From assembly GCA_028829895.1 (NCBI GenBank), contig CM054182.1:12046001-12110000 (forward strand): a stretch of DNA of 64,000 bases. Reading direction: 5' to 3'. This document shows positions 63,460-64,000 of this stretch, in pieces. A program made the position numbers and the translations under genes. The first letter of the stretch is position 1. The number at the start of each line of letters is the position of its first letter. The notes beneath the pieces were generated by a model. That model ran no database searches, was not told where the DNA came from, and saw only the letters and a program-made list of their open reading frames with translations. Origin of the DNA: Sinotaia quadrata. Lineage: Eukaryota > Mollusca > Gastropoda > Architaenioglossa > Viviparidae.

Positions 63460-64000
63460 ACCACTGATCTATATATAACGTGGATCGCGCATATTGCATT
63501 GCTGATCATTGATTCGCTGTATAGTTATTTCTCTGCCAACATACTCCCCCTATTGGTCCCGTTGTTGTTATTTTGGGGGTGATAAAGGCTTCCGGCTTCC
63601 GCCGATTTCGCCCCTCCCCCCTTCCCCGGAGGTGTGCCGCTGTAGGTAGTGTTGACGATGATGAAAGACAGGGTGGAAGGTTGTAGAAAGGAAAGTTGTA
63701 GAATGATGATGAAGGGTCACCTATTTTCCGTTGCATTCATTTCTGGTAGGTGGAGGCATCCATTGGTCCGGTAGTCCGTGGGCCAATGTAGTAGTGGTCG
63801 ATGTTGTAGCAGTCCTCGATGTTCGAGGGGTAGGTGGGGGTGTCTTACAGAACACAGGCTAGTAGCATACCAAGTCTGTACCTAGTGTGTACGTATTCCC
63901 AGGATGTTCAATCTCCCTTTTTTCCTCACTTCTGGTGTTGTCGTCGTTGTCTCTGATGTTGTGTCAGTTGGAAGGCAATTGATGAGCGCTGGAGGCCAGT
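63460..64000 (-). mobile_element. Possible 3' end of an LTR retrotransposon (tentative)
   Basis: On the - strand a purine run, AATAGGGGGAGTA (+63542-63554), is followed directly by TGTTGGCAGAG at 63541. This is how a polypurine tract meets the start of a 3' LTR. A TATATATAG box lies about 65 nt into the putative LTR (63469-63478). Upstream on the same strand, 63700-64000 is less AT-rich and has fairly open frames (for example LINCLPTDTTSETTTTTPE), interrupted by a stop. No LTR end or target duplication was found, and no pol motif. It could equally be the 3' part of an unrelated upstream gene. Confidence 0.3.

Overview
The window looks like nuclear DNA of an invertebrate animal. Genes are split into many short exons with GT..AG introns, the DNA is AT-rich, and it is crowded with microsatellites and minisatellites. 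A mollusc or another lophotrochozoan is my guess from the overall look and the protein types; nothing in the sequence proves the phylum. I see no bacterial-type genes, rRNA, tRNA or CRISPR array.

Two protein-coding genes can be assembled exon by exon. (1) On the + strand, three coding exons (4575-10483) encode a 185-residue protein of the TPPP/p25-alpha family. Its C-terminal tubulin-binding signature is well conserved and its N-terminal half is divergent. (2) On the - strand, about 30 exons from 62838 down to 17275 encode an 11-transmembrane polycystin-1-like protein of about 1,923 residues. The order is a possible signal peptide, the last part of a REJ module, a GAIN-like region, a GPS autocleavage motif, TM1, PLAT, TM2-5, and a TRPP-type channel unit (S1, TOP/polycystin domain, S2-S5, pore loop, S6, short tail). 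Every exon junction from the REJ part to the stop keeps phase. Only the first exon, the E4/E5 junction and the E11 donor are uncertain. The genes are convergent, with about 6.8 kb of repeat-rich DNA between them.

Layout: 1-4560 is upstream DNA with several tandem arrays. 4575-10483 is TPPP, whose first intron holds a 1,609-bp insertion with TG..CA ends and a perfect 5-bp target duplication (probable solo LTR). 10484-17274 is intergenic, dominated by satellites. 17275-62838 is the polycystin-like gene, with different minisatellites in most introns. 62839-64000 is upstream DNA that may contain the 3' end of an LTR retrotransposon.

The most unusual feature is the position of tandem repeats in the polycystin gene. 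At several exon edges (25253, 28496, 53192, 30558, 44879, perhaps 24150 and 35840) the array is anchored on the splice site, so the true donor or acceptor is one member of a row of near-identical candidate sites. At 25253 the 51-bp unit also keeps the reading frame. This could be repeated slippage seeded at splice sites, or a source of alternative splicing; transcripts would decide.
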